Both the position numbers and the translations under genes were made by a program. Positions 18,483 to 27,611 of a stretch of 64,000 nucleotides of DNA are shown in pieces. Positions within the stretch are counted from its first letter, which is position 1. Every line of letters begins with the position of its first letter. The notes beneath the pieces are model-generated. The model searched no databases, was not told the origin of the DNA, and worked only from the letters and a program-made list of their open reading frames with translations. Source of the stretch: Pseudomonas akapageensis (GTDB lineage Bacteria; Pseudomonadota; Gammaproteobacteria; Pseudomonadales; Pseudomonadaceae); NCBI RefSeq assembly GCF_011355085.1, contig NZ_VXCP01000002.1:372001-436000 (forward strand). Direction: 5' to 3'.

Positions 18483-19421
18483 ATGACACAAAGCATTGTC
18501 GTGGCGGCACTGTATAAGTTCGTCACCCTCAATAATTACGTCGAATTGCGCGAGCCCCTGCTCAAGGCAATGGAAGACAATGGCATCAAAGGCACGCTGC
18601 TGCTGGCCGAAGAAGGCATCAACGGCACCGTTTCCGGTACCCGCGAAGGGATCGACGGCCTGCTGGCCTGGCTCAAGGGCGACGAGCGCATGGTCGACCT
18701 CGACCACAAAGAGTCGTACTGCGACGAACAACCGTTCTACCGCACCAAGGTCAAGCTCAAGAAAGAGATCGTCACCCTGGGCGTCGAAGGCGTGGACCCC
18801 AACTACCGGGTCGGCACCTATGTCGAACCGCAGGACTGGAACGCGTTGATCAGCGACCCTGAAGTCCTGTTGATCGATACCCGTAACGACTACGAGGTTT
18901 CGATTGGCACTTTCCAGGGCGCCATCGATCCAAAGACCACCAGCTTTCGCGAATTCCCGGACTACATCAAGGCCAATTTCGACCCGGCCCGCCACAAGAA
19001 AGTCGCGATGTTCTGTACCGGCGGCATTCGTTGTGAGAAGGCTTCGAGCTACATGCTGGGCGAGGGATACGAGGAGGTTTATCACCTCAAGGGCGGCATC
19101 CTGAAGTACCTCGAAGAGGTCCCGCAGGAAGAGAGCCGTTGGGAAGGTGACTGTTTCGTCTTCGATAACCGGGTCACTGTGCGTCATGACCTGACCGAGG
19201 GCGACTATGATCAATGTCATGCCTGCCGCACGCCGATCAGTGTGCAGGACCGCGAGTCGGAACATTATTCACCCGGCATCAGTTGCCCCCATTGCTGGGA
19301 CAGCCTGAGTGAAAAGACTCGCCGCAGTGCGATCGACCGGCAAAAGCAGATCGAGTTGGCAAAAGCACGCAACCTGCCGCACCCGATCGGCCATAATTAC
19401 CGGAAAGTCACGGAGGTCTGA
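18483..19421 (+). CDS. trhO: tRNA uridine(34) hydroxylase TrhO
   Basis: This encodes 312 residues. The N-terminal acylphosphatase-like domain ([17 protein letters not shown]) precedes a rhodanese domain whose active-site loop [12 protein letters not shown] has C178. It matches the YceA/TrhO family of 300-350 residues, which carries out oxygen-dependent hydroxylation of U34 to ho5U in tRNA, the precursor of cmo5U. AGGAG precedes the ATG. The stop is 3 bp before the DsbA-family gene, so an operon with the thioredoxin-fold protein and the ABC exporter is likely. Confidence 0.92.
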   Translation: MTQSIVVAALYKFVTLNNYVELREPLLKAMEDNGIKGTLLLAEEGINGTVSGTREGIDGLLAWLKGDERMVDLDHKESYCDEQPFYRTKVKLKKEIVTLGVEGVDPNYRVGTYVEPQDWNALISDPEVLLIDTRNDYEVSIGTFQGAIDPKTTSFREFPDYIKANFDPARHKKVAMFCTGGIRCEKASSYMLGEGYEEVYHLKGGILKYLEEVPQEESRWEGDCFVFDNRVTVRHDLTEGDYDQCHACRTPISVQDRESEHYSPGISCPHCWDSLSEKTRRSAIDRQKQIELAKARNLPHPIGHNYRKVTEV

Positions 19422-19424
19422 TCC

Positions 19425-20057
19425 ATGTCCGCTCGCCTGTTGTACGTGATGGACCCGATGTGCTCCTGGTGCTGGGGGTTTGCGCCAGTGGCCGAGGCCC
19501 TGATCGAACAGGCGCATGCGGCGGGTGTGGAAGTGCACCTGGTCATGGGCGGTTTGCGCACCGGCAGCGTGGCGCTGGATCCTTCGACCCGGCGCTATAT
19601 CCTCGAGCATTGGCAGGCGGTGAGCGATGCCACTGGGCAGGCCTTTGCGTTCGAAGGGGCGCTGCCCGAGGGTTTCATCTACGACACCGAGCCCGCCTGC
19701 CGGGCGGTGGTGGCGGCGCGCAATCTCGACCCTTCCTGCGCCTGGCCGTTGGTCAAGCTCATCCAGCACGCGTTTTATGTGCAAGGGCGCGATGTCACCC
19801 GCGCGCCGGTGCTGGTGGAGCTGGCCGAAGCGGCAGGCCTGCCGCGCAACGAGTTCGCCGCGGCCTTCGACAGTGCCGAGCAGCAAATGACCACGGCGGC
19901 CGATTTCACCTGGGTGCAGGACCTGGGTATCGCCGGTTTCCCGACACTGCTGGCCGAACGCAACGGCCAGCTGGCGCTGCTGACCAACGGCTATCAGCCT
20001 CTTTCTGAACTGGCACCGTTGCTCGGTCGCTGGCTGGAGCGTGCCGCTTATGCTTGA
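19425..20057 (+). CDS. DsbA-family thioredoxin-fold protein (FrnE-like)
   Basis: This encodes 210 residues. The active-site motif CSWC at residues 13-16 (VMDPMCSWCWGF) opens a DsbA-like domain with a helical insertion. IAGFPTLL near residue 168 holds the cis-Pro opposite the active site. The absence of a signal peptide suggests a cytoplasmic oxidoreductase or isomerase similar to FrnE or the 2-hydroxychromene-2-carboxylate isomerase relatives. The ribosome binding site GGAGG is strong. The 3' end overlaps the ABC transporter gene by up to 17 bp. Confidence 0.85.
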   Translation: MSARLLYVMDPMCSWCWGFAPVAEALIEQAHAAGVEVHLVMGGLRTGSVALDPSTRRYILEHWQAVSDATGQAFAFEGALPEGFIYDTEPACRAVVAARNLDPSCAWPLVKLIQHAFYVQGRDVTRAPVLVELAEAAGLPRNEFAAAFDSAEQQMTTAADFTWVQDLGIAGFPTLLAERNGQLALLTNGYQPLSELAPLLGRWLERAAYA

Positions 20058-21882
20058 CGTCTCGGGCTCACCGCACCTTCCACCCGTCAAGGAGCCGACT
20101 CATTCGGATCGTTTGACATGGGCGGAAATTCGGCGGTTGGCCCTGCGTCATAAAAAAGCCCTTTGGATCGCCAACGGTGTGGCGGTGCTGGCGACCCTGT
20201 GCACGGTTCCGATTCCCTTGCTATTGCCATTGCTGGTCGACGAAGTCTTGCTCGGCCATGGCGATGCGGCCCTCAAATGGATGAACCGGCTGTTGCCCGA
20301 CAGCTGGCAGGTGGCGGCCGGCTATATCGGTCTGATGCTGCTGGTGACCTTGACCCTGCGCGGCGCGGGGCTGGTTTTCAACGTGCTTCAGGCGCGATTG
20401 TTTGCGGGGCTGGCCAAGGACATGGTCTATCGCTTGCGCATTCGCCTGATCGAACGGCTCAAGCGGATCTCCCTCAGCGAGTACGAAAGCCTGGGCAGCG
20501 GCACGGTCACGACTCACCTGGTCACCGACCTCGATACCCTGGATAAATTCGTCGGCGAGACCCTCAGCCGCTTTCTGGTGGCTGCACTCACCCTGACCGG
20601 CACCGCCGGGATCCTGATGTGGATGCACTGGGAGCTGGCGCTGTTGATCCTGCTGTTCAACCCTCTGGTGATCTTTGCCACGGTGCAGTTGGGCAAGCGG
20701 GTCAAGCATCTGAAGAAGCTCGAAAACGACAGCACGTCGCGTTTCACCCAGGCCTTGACCGAAACCCTGGATGCCATCCAGGAAATCCGTGCCGGCAACC
20801 GCCAGGGCTTTTTTCTCGGTCGGCTTGGCTTGCGCGCCCAGGAAGTGCGCGATTACGCGGTGGCTTCCCAGTGGAAAAGCGATGCATCGGGCCGTGCCAG
20901 CGGTTTGCTGTTCCAGTTCGGCATCGATATTTTCCGCGCGGCGGCCATGCTCACGGTGCTGTTCTCCGACCTCTCCATCGGGCAGATGCTCGCGGTATTC
21001 AGCTACCTGTGGTTCATGATCGGCCCGGTCGAGCAGTTGCTGAACCTGCAATATGCGTACTACGCCGCCGGTGGCGCGCTGACCCGTATCAACGAATTGC
21101 TGGCGCGCGCCGATGAACCGCAGTATGCCGGCGGTGCAGACCCGTTCAAGGGGCGTGACACCGTGGGCATCGACGTCCGTGGCCTGAGCTTCGGTTACGG
21201 CGAAGAGTTGGTGCTCGATCAACTGGACCTGTCCATCGCTCCGGGCGAGAAGGTGGCGGTGGTGGGGGCCAGCGGGGGCGGAAAAAGTACCCTGGTGCAG
21301 CTGTTGCTCGGCCTCTATACCCCGCAGTCCGGTACCGTCCGCTTTGGCGGCTCGACCTTGCAGGAAATCGGCCTGGAAACCGTTCGCGAAAATGTTGCCG
21401 TAGTACTGCAGCATCCTTCGCTGTTCAACGACAGCGTGCGGGCTAACCTGACCATGGGCCGCGACTGCTCGGATGACGCGTGTTGGCGCGCACTGGAAAT
21501 CGCTCAGCTCGATGGCACCATCGCGGCGTTGCCCAAGGGCCTGGACAGCGTTGTCGGGCGTTCCGGCGTACGTCTTTCCGGAGGCCAGCGCCAACGCCTG
21601 GCGATTGCCCGCATGGTCCTGGCCGACCCCAAGGTGGTGATTCTCGATGAAGCCACTTCGGCGCTGGACGCTGCCACTGAATACAATCTGCACCAGGCGC
21701 TCGCGCGCTTCCTGAGTGAACGTACCACCTTGATCATCGCCCACCGTTTGTCGGCCGTTAAACAGGCCGACAGGGTCCTGGTGTTCGATGGCGGGCATGT
21801 GGCCGAGGATGGCGATCACTTGCAATTGATCGCCGAAGGTGGCCTTTACGCCAAACTCTATGGCCATTTGCAACAAATCTGA
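20041..21882 (+). CDS. ABC exporter, fused permease/ATPase
   Basis: This encodes 613 residues from GTG 20041; ATG 20050 would give 610. Residues about 40-320 are a six-helix type I exporter domain. The nucleotide-binding domain has Walker A GASGGGKST (about 409-417), signature LSGGQRQRLAIARM and Walker B VVILDEATSALD. It is a half-transporter that acts as a homodimer. The position directly before rbdA matches PA0860 of P. aeruginosa. Substrate unknown; lipid, peptide or drug export are all possible. Confidence 0.9.
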   Translation: MPLMLDVSGSPHLPPVKEPTHSDRLTWAEIRRLALRHKKALWIANGVAVLATLCTVPIPLLLPLLVDEVLLGHGDAALKWMNRLLPDSWQVAAGYIGLMLLVTLTLRGAGLVFNVLQARLFAGLAKDMVYRLRIRLIERLKRISLSEYESLGSGTVTTHLVTDLDTLDKFVGETLSRFLVAALTLTGTAGILMWMHWELALLILLFNPLVIFATVQLGKRVKHLKKLENDSTSRFTQALTETLDAIQEIRAGNRQGFFLGRLGLRAQEVRDYAVASQWKSDASGRASGLLFQFGIDIFRAAAMLTVLFSDLSIGQMLAVFSYLWFMIGPVEQLLNLQYAYYAAGGALTRINELLARADEPQYAGGADPFKGRDTVGIDVRGLSFGYGEELVLDQLDLSIAPGEKVAVVGASGGGKSTLVQLLLGLYTPQSGTVRFGGSTLQEIGLETVRENVAVVLQHPSLFNDSVRANLTMGRDCSDDACWRALEIAQLDGTIAALPKGLDSVVGRSGVRLSGGQRQRLAIARMVLADPKVVILDEATSALDAATEYNLHQALARFLSERTTLIIAHRLSAVKQADRVLVFDGGHVAEDGDHLQLIAEGGLYAKLYGHLQQI

Positions 21883-21994
21883 TAGACAACAGGCTTCATG
21901 AATGACAGTTTCAGCCGCTGCGCTGGGGAGAATTGTCCTAGTCTGAGCGGTGGTAAGTTGGGTTGTGGCTGGCTCTGCTGATGTAAGGGAACTC

Positions 21995-24454
21995 ATGAAG
22001 CAAAAACGGACTCTCGAAACGCCAAGGTTGTTGGGCATCGTCTGGCCATTCATAGCCGTCGTGCTGTTTCAGGCATTGTTGGGGTGTATCAGTCTTTACG
22101 CGCTGTCGGCGGTGCGTGGCTATGTGGCAGGCGAAAGCTTGTGGTCCAAGGGGCAAAAGGATGCGATCTATTACCTGAGCCAGTATGCCGACAGCCGCGA
22201 TGAATCGATTTTTCGCAATTATCAGCGTGCTATTGCCGTGCCACAGGGCAGCCATGACCTGCGCATTGCCCTGGACAGCCCGCAGCCTGATCTGGATGCG
22301 GCCCGCCAGGGCATTCTGCAAGGGGGCAACCACCCGGACGATGTCAGCGGCGTTATCTGGTTGTATTTGAATTTCCGCCATTTCAGCTACATGGAAAAAG
22401 CCATCGAACTGTGGACGGTGGGCGATAGCTTCTTGCAGCAACTCGATGAGGTGGCCCGGCAGATGCATCAAGGTATCTCTCGGGGCCTGGCCAGCGAAGC
22501 GCAGATCGTTCGCTGGAAGGAGCAGATCGCTGCGATCAACAATGGCGTGACGCCCGCCGCGATGGCATTCAGCAATGCCCTGGGCGAGGGCTCGCGTTAT
22601 CTATTGCGCATGCTGCTGGCGACCAACCTGGTCACGGCGCTGGTGCTGATCATTCTGGCGTTGTGGCGATCGCAAAAGTTGCTGGCGCAGCGGCATGCGT
22701 TCGCCAGTGCGCTGCAAGTGGAGCGTGAACGGGCGCAGGTCACGCTGGAGTCCATCGGCGATGGTGTGATCACCACGGGCGTCGACGGTTCGATCGCTTA
22801 CATGAACCCGGCAGCCGAGCAACTGACCCTGTGGAATGCCGAGCAGGCCTATGGAATGCCGCTGGCATCGCTGTTCAATCTGCTCGATGACAACGCCGAA
22901 AAAGACAGCTTCACGCTGATCGACCACATTCTCAGTGGCGAGCTGCGCGGTGGCAGCGAGCATGCCAAGCTGATTCAGCGCCTGGATGGCAGTACCGTTT
23001 CGGTGACGCTGGTGGGCGCACCGATCCGGGCCCAGGGCAAGGTCAGTGGTGCTGTGCTGGTGTTGCACGATATGACCCAGGAGCGCCAGTACATCGATGA
23101 TCTGTCCTGGCAGGCCAGCCATGATGCGTTGACCGGGCTGGCCAACCGACGGGAATTCGAGCACCGGCTCGAGTTGGCGCTCACGGGGCTGAGCCGGCAA
23201 GCCGCGCACCACTCCCTGATGTTCCTGGACCTGGACCAATTCAAGCTGGTCAACGATACCTGTGGCCATGCGGCCGGCGACGAATTGCTGCGGCACATAT
23301 GCACCTTGCTGCAATCGAACCTGCGCGAGGACGATACGCTGGCGCGCCTGGGCGGCGACGAGTTCGGCATTCTGCTGGAGAACTGCCCGTCGGACGTGGC
23401 GGAAAAGATCGGCGAAGGCTTGCGCCAGACCGTGCAGAACCTGCACTTCGTCTGGAAGGGACGGCAATTCGTGACGACCGTGAGCATTGGCGTGGTGCAC
23501 ATTGCCCAGGCGCCGACCAGTCTGGAGGCCTCGTTGCGGGCGGCGGACATGGCGTGCTACATGGCCAAGGAGAAAGGCCGTAACCGGGTTCAGGTCTACC
23601 ACGCCGACGACTCGGAACTGTCCCTGCGTTTTGGCGAAATGGCCTGGGTGCAGCGCCTGCACATGGCCCTGGAAGAAAATCGCTTCTGCCTCTATGCCCA
23701 GGAGATTGCTGCGCTGGGCGTTTCGGATAACCCGGGTGGGCATATCGAGATTCTGTTGCGCCTGCATGATGAGACGGGCCGGGTCATTCTGCCGGACAGT
23801 TTCATTCCTGCGGCCGAGCGCTATGGGTTGATGACGGCGATCGACAGCTGGGTGGTACAGAATGTATTCAAGGTCATACGCAACTGCATGTTCGAGGGGC
23901 ATGACGGCCCGCTGGCCATGTGCGCGATCAATCTGTCAGGTAGCAGTATCGGTGACGAGAAGTTCCTGGAGTTCTTGCGTGAGCAGTTCATCGAGCACGA
24001 CATTCCGCCGGAATTGATTTGTTTCGAAATTACCGAGACCAGTGCCATTGCCAATCTGAGCAGCGCCATTCGTTTCATCAATGAATTGAAAGGCCTGGGG
24101 TGCCGTTTCTCGCTGGATGACTTTTGCGCCGGCATGTCGTCGTTCGTCTATCTCAAGCATTTGCCTGTAGACTTCCTGAAAATCGACGGTAGCTTCGTCA
24201 AGGACATGCTCGACGACCCCATCAACCGGGCCATGGTAGAGGTCATCAATCACATCGGCCATGTGATGGGCAAGAAAACCATTGCCGAATTCGTGGAAAC
24301 GCCGTTGATCGAGCAAGCCTTGATGGAGGTCGGTGTCGACTATGCCCAAGGCTATCTGATAGAACGTCCGCAAGTATTCAACAGCGCCAGCCTGCAACGC
24401 CGTCACCAGCGCTCCAGGCCCTTGTTGTTCAAGGCGCCCGGCACGTTTCGCTGA
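21995..24454 (+). CDS. rbdA: PAS-GGDEF-EAL c-di-GMP regulator, RbdA orthologue
   Basis: This encodes 819 residues from ATG 21995 after AAGGGA, almost the same length as P. aeruginosa RbdA. Two transmembrane helices (about 15-36 and 205-225) enclose a periplasmic domain. A PAS domain follows at about 250-370, then GGDEF with the intact motif at 453-457, then EAL. The first EAL motif reads EIL (E585), and other catalytic features are present: INLSG, ITETSA, LDDFCAGMSS, LKIDGSF and FVET. RbdA is a membrane-bound phosphodiesterase, activated by its GGDEF domain, that promotes biofilm dispersal. Gene order (ABC exporter before, TenA-like after) supports orthology. Confidence 0.9.
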   Translation: MKQKRTLETPRLLGIVWPFIAVVLFQALLGCISLYALSAVRGYVAGESLWSKGQKDAIYYLSQYADSRDESIFRNYQRAIAVPQGSHDLRIALDSPQPDLDAARQGILQGGNHPDDVSGVIWLYLNFRHFSYMEKAIELWTVGDSFLQQLDEVARQMHQGISRGLASEAQIVRWKEQIAAINNGVTPAAMAFSNALGEGSRYLLRMLLATNLVTALVLIILALWRSQKLLAQRHAFASALQVERERAQVTLESIGDGVITTGVDGSIAYMNPAAEQLTLWNAEQAYGMPLASLFNLLDDNAEKDSFTLIDHILSGELRGGSEHAKLIQRLDGSTVSVTLVGAPIRAQGKVSGAVLVLHDMTQERQYIDDLSWQASHDALTGLANRREFEHRLELALTGLSRQAAHHSLMFLDLDQFKLVNDTCGHAAGDELLRHICTLLQSNLREDDTLARLGGDEFGILLENCPSDVAEKIGEGLRQTVQNLHFVWKGRQFVTTVSIGVVHIAQAPTSLEASLRAADMACYMAKEKGRNRVQVYHADDSELSLRFGEMAWVQRLHMALEENRFCLYAQEIAALGVSDNPGGHIEILLRLHDETGRVILPDSFIPAAERYGLMTAIDSWVVQNVFKVIRNCMFEGHDGPLAMCAINLSGSSIGDEKFLEFLREQFIEHDIPPELICFEITETSAIANLSSAIRFINELKGLGCRFSLDDFCAGMSSFVYLKHLPVDFLKIDGSFVKDMLDDPINRAMVEVINHIGHVMGKKTIAEFVETPLIEQALMEVGVDYAQGYLIERPQVFNSASLQRRHQRSRPLLFKAPGTFR

Positions 24455-24489
24455 TGGTTGCACAGCCACCGAGTCAAAAGGAGTCGACA

Positions 24490-25275
24490 GTGACAGACGC
24501 GTTTAACCGAACCGGTCCCTTGATGGAGGTCGGTAGTTACCCTGCGTGGGCGCGGCAATTGATCCAGGATTGCAGCGAGAGCAAGCGCCGGGTCGTGGAA
24601 CATGAGCTGTACCAGCGTATGCGTGACGCTTCGCTGAGCCCCAGGACCATGCGTCAGTACCTGATCGGTGGCTGGCCGGTGGTCGAGCAATTTGCCTTGT
24701 ACATGGCACAGAACCTGACCAAGACCCGTTTCGCCCGCCATCCTGGCGAAGATATGGCGCGGCGCTGGTTGATGCGCAACATCCGGGTCGAGCTGAACCA
24801 TGCCGACTACTGGGTGAATTGGAGCCAGGCCCATGGCGTCAGCCTCGAGGACTTGCAGGCGCAACAGGTGCCTGGGGAGCTTCAGGCACTGAGCCATTGG
24901 TGCTGGCACACCAGTTCTTCCGACTCTCTGGTCATCGCCATTGCCGCAACCAACTACGCCATCGAAGGCGCCACAGGCGAATGGTCGGCGATGGTTTGTT
25001 CCACTGGCGCCTATGCTGCCGCGTTTCCCGAAGAAGGGCGCAAGCGGGCGATGAAGTGGCTGAAGATGCATGCCCAGTACGATGACTCGCATCCCTGGGA
25101 GGCACTTGAAATCATTTGCACCCTGGCAGGCAACAATCCGTCCACTGCTCTGCGTGACGAGCTGCGGCGGGCGATCTGCAAGAGTTATGAGTATATGTAC
25201 CTGTTCCTCGAACGCTGCATGCAGTTCGAGCAGCACCAACCCGCGCATGAACGGATGGCACTGCTCGAAGACTGA
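24490..25275 (+). CDS. TenA/PqqC-like helical protein
   Basis: This encodes 261 residues from GTG 24490. This start is preferred over ATG 24454 because AAAAGGAG lies at 24477-24484, six bases before the GTG. The protein is all-helical. MARRWLMRNIRVELNHADYW, HWCWHTSSSDS, IAATNYAIEGATGEW and HAQYDDSHPWEALEI supply the Glu and His residues typical of the haem-oxygenase-like fold (TenA, PqqC, iron-containing redox enzymes). Both metal-type ligands and a thiaminase-like pocket are possible. It lies right after rbdA and is likely co-transcribed, as in P. aeruginosa (PA0862). Function unknown. Confidence 0.8.
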   Translation: MTDAFNRTGPLMEVGSYPAWARQLIQDCSESKRRVVEHELYQRMRDASLSPRTMRQYLIGGWPVVEQFALYMAQNLTKTRFARHPGEDMARRWLMRNIRVELNHADYWVNWSQAHGVSLEDLQAQQVPGELQALSHWCWHTSSSDSLVIAIAATNYAIEGATGEWSAMVCSTGAYAAAFPEEGRKRAMKWLKMHAQYDDSHPWEALEIICTLAGNNPSTALRDELRRAICKSYEYMYLFLERCMQFEQHQPAHERMALLED

Positions 25276-25290
25276 GGTGCTCGTTATGGC

Positions 25291-26031
25291 TTATTGGGCG
25301 TTGAACGCCTGGCCATTGATGCCGGCGCTGTCAGGGCCCATCAGGTACAGGTAGACCGGCATGATCTCTTCGGGCAACGGGTTGATGTCCGGATTCTCGC
25401 CCGGGTAGGCCTGGGCGCGCATGCTGGTGCGCGTAGCGCCAGGGTTGACGCTGTTGGCGCGGACCGGCGCCACACCATCCAGTTCGTCCGCCAGGGTCTG
25501 CATCAGGCCTTCAGTGGCAAACTTGGAAACGCCATAGGCGCCCCAGTAGGCCCGACCCTTGCGGCCAACGCTGCTGGAAGTGAAGATCACGGATGCATCC
25601 TGGGACAGCTTGAGCAGCGGCAGCATGGTGCTGGTCAGCATGAACATGGCGTTGACGTTGACGTGCATGACGCGCATGAAGTTTTCGCCAGACAGCTGTT
25701 CCAGCGGCGTTCTCGGCCCGATGATCGAGGCATTGTGCAGCAGGCCGTCCAGGCGACCGAACTCGTTTTCGATCATGGCCGCCAGTTCGTCGTACTGGTG
25801 GGGCAGGGCCGTTTCCAGATTGAACGGGATGACCGCCGGCTGAGGATGGCCGGCTGCCTCGATTTCGTCGTAGACCTCGATCAGGTTGGCTTCGGTCTTG
25901 CCCAGCAGCAGGACGGTGGCGCCGTGGGCGGCATAAGTCTTGGCGGCGGCAGCGCCGATTCCGCGGCCTGCGCCGGTGACCAGGATTACCCGGTCCTTGA
26001 GCAGTTCTGGGCGGGCGGAGTAGTCAAACAT
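25291..26031 (-). CDS. YciK family SDR oxidoreductase
   Basis: This encodes 246 residues. The NAD(P) motif VTGAGRGIGAAAAKTYAAHG begins near residue 18, HNAS replaces the usual NNAG, and SSVGRKGRAYWGAYGVSKFA gives the catalytic Ser and YxxxK. The N-terminus MFDYSARPELLKDRVILVTG is characteristic of YciK, a widely conserved SDR of unknown substrate. GAGGT precedes the ATG. It converges with the TenA-like gene, only 15 bp away. It is the last gene of the mtaD-ubiG-mupP-yciK set; the last junction holds a REP pair. Confidence 0.9.
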   Translation of the reverse strand: MFDYSARPELLKDRVILVTGAGRGIGAAAAKTYAAHGATVLLLGKTEANLIEVYDEIEAAGHPQPAVIPFNLETALPHQYDELAAMIENEFGRLDGLLHNASIIGPRTPLEQLSGENFMRVMHVNVNAMFMLTSTMLPLLKLSQDASVIFTSSSVGRKGRAYWGAYGVSKFATEGLMQTLADELDGVAPVRANSVNPGATRTSMRAQAYPGENPDINPLPEEIMPVYLYLMGPDSAGINGQAFNAQ

Positions 26032-26059
26032 GGGTAGACCTCGAATTAGGTGGTGACTT

Positions 26060-26157
26060 CATCGCTGGCAAGCCAGCTCCCACAGTGGATCCCAGTAAAT
26101 TCACAATTTTGTGAATGACACCTGAACTCTGTGGGAGCGGGCTTGCCCGCGATAAGG
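26060..26157. repeat. REP pair (BIME) with an internal palindrome
   Basis: Two canonical REP units face each other: 26060-26085 (reverse) and 26129-26157 (forward). Between them, ATTCACAA and TTGTGAAT (26099-26116) form an 8-bp inverted repeat with a 2-nt centre. It lies between yciK and mupP, both on the minus strand. Confidence 0.88.
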
Positions 26158-26174
26158 TCCAAAGGACCTTCAAA

Positions 26175-26852
26175 TCAGCAGCTACACAAAGCGCTATCAA
26201 GCACCTTGCGCAAATCCAGCGGATGATCGACTACCACATCCGCCCCCCAGTTGTTCGGGTTGTCCTGAGGATGAATATAGCCATAGGTCACGGCGGCGGT
26301 GCGGGTGCCGGCATCGCGCCCGGACTCGATATCGCGCAGGTCATCGCCGACGAACAATACGCTGGCCGGGTCCAGGTCGAGCATCTTGCAGGCCAGGATC
26401 AGCGGCTCCGGGTCTGGCTTGCTGTTCTTGACGTGGTCGGGGCAGATCAGCAGGGCCGAGCGTTCGGCCAGGCCCAGTTGCTGCATGATCGGCTCGGCGA
26501 AGCGCACCGGCTTGTTGGTGACTACGCCCCAGACCAGGTCGGAGCTTTCGATGTCGGCCAGAAGCTCGGCCATGCCGTCGTACAGTTTGCTGTGGACCGC
26601 GCAGTTGCTTTGGTAGCGTTCCAGGAACTCAAGGCGCAGGGGCTCGAACTCTGGCGATTCGGGCGACAGGCCAAAGGTCACTTCGACCATGGCGCGGGCG
26701 CCACCGGAAATCACGTCACGAATCAGTTGTTCGTCCATTGCCGGCAAGCCGCGATCGGCGCGCATGCCCTGGCAGATGGCGATGAAATCCGGCGCCGTAT
26801 CGAGCAGGGTGCCGTCCATGTCGAAAAGTACTGCTCTTAAACGCATGCTCAT
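26175..26852 (-). CDS. mupP: N-acetylmuramic acid 6-phosphate phosphatase MupP
   Basis: This encodes 225 residues of a HAD-superfamily phosphatase. The nucleophile loop is [11 protein letters not shown] near residue 11, the second motif [13 protein letters not shown], and motifs III/IV are [10 protein letters not shown] and [11 protein letters not shown]. Many such proteins are labelled phosphoglycolate phosphatase. The position immediately after ubiG matches PA3172 of P. aeruginosa, shown to be MupP in the peptidoglycan recycling shunt that bypasses de novo UDP-MurNAc synthesis and affects fosfomycin and beta-lactam response. The start overlaps the ubiG stop (ATGA). Confidence 0.88.
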   Translation of the reverse strand: MSMRLRAVLFDMDGTLLDTAPDFIAICQGMRADRGLPAMDEQLIRDVISGGARAMVEVTFGLSPESPEFEPLRLEFLERYQSNCAVHSKLYDGMAELLADIESSDLVWGVVTNKPVRFAEPIMQQLGLAERSALLICPDHVKNSKPDPEPLILACKMLDLDPASVLFVGDDLRDIESGRDAGTRTAAVTYGYIHPQDNPNNWGADVVVDHPLDLRKVLDSALCSC

Positions 26853-27547
26853 TCCTCGCGCAGGGTCTGGATCATGTAATTGACGTCTACATCGGCAGCC
26901 AATTTATAGTGCTTGGTCAGCGGGTTGTAGGTCAGGCCGATGATGTCCTTGACCGTCAGACCGGCGGCACGGCTCCAGGCACCCAGTTCGGAAGGGCGGA
27001 TGAACTTCTTGAAGTCGTGGGTGCCGCGCGGCAGCAGCTTCATGATGTATTCGGCACCGACGATGGCGAACAGATACGCCTTTGGATTGCGGTTGATGGT
27101 CGAGAAGAACACCTGGCCACCCGGCTTGACCATGCGGAAACAGGCGCGGATCACCGACGCTGGGTCCGGCACGTGCTCGAGCATCTCAAGGCAGGTGACG
27201 ACGTCGAACTGCTCGGGCATTTCCTCGGCCAGGGCCTCGGCGGTGATTTGCCGGTATTCGACGTTCACGCCCGATTCCAGTTGATGCAACTGGGCCACGG
27301 CCAAGGGCGCCTCGCCCATGTCGATACCGGTGACGGTGGCGCCGCGCTGGGCCATGGCTTCGCTGAGAATGCCGCCGCCGCAACCGACGTCGAGCACCTT
27401 CTTGCCGGCCAGGTTGACCCGCTCATCGATCCAGTTGACCCGCAGGGGGTTGATGTCGTGCAGTGGCTTGAACTCGCTTTCGCGGTCCCACCAGCGGTGG
27501 GCCAAGGCCTCGAATTTGGCGATTTCAGCGTGGTCGACGTTGCTCAT
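26849..27547 (-). CDS. ubiG: Bifunctional 3-demethylubiquinone-9/2-polyprenyl-6-hydroxyphenol methyltransferase UbiG
   Basis: This encodes 232 residues, the usual length. The SAM-binding motif [20 protein letters not shown] is near residue 50, and the N-terminus [20 protein letters not shown] is diagnostic of UbiG. It performs both O-methylations of ubiquinone biosynthesis, bound to the inner membrane. GAGGA precedes the ATG. It overlaps mupP by four bases downstream and follows mtaD at 64 bp, so an operon mtaD-ubiG-mupP-yciK is plausible. Confidence 0.95.
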   Translation of the reverse strand: MSNVDHAEIAKFEALAHRWWDRESEFKPLHDINPLRVNWIDERVNLAGKKVLDVGCGGGILSEAMAQRGATVTGIDMGEAPLAVAQLHQLESGVNVEYRQITAEALAEEMPEQFDVVTCLEMLEHVPDPASVIRACFRMVKPGGQVFFSTINRNPKAYLFAIVGAEYIMKLLPRGTHDFKKFIRPSELGAWSRAAGLTVKDIIGLTYNPLTKHYKLAADVDVNYMIQTLREE

Positions 27548-27611
27548 GGACTGTCCTCTGAAGCTTGAAAATTCTGCGTGCTTGCCGGCAGGTCAGGCGC
27601 CTGCCGGTGGG

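Noticed and set aside
20221..22053. Minus-strand open frame of 610 codons opposite the ABC exporter
   Set aside because: Walker and signature motifs fix the plus-strand gene; the antisense product is Gln/His-rich without structure.
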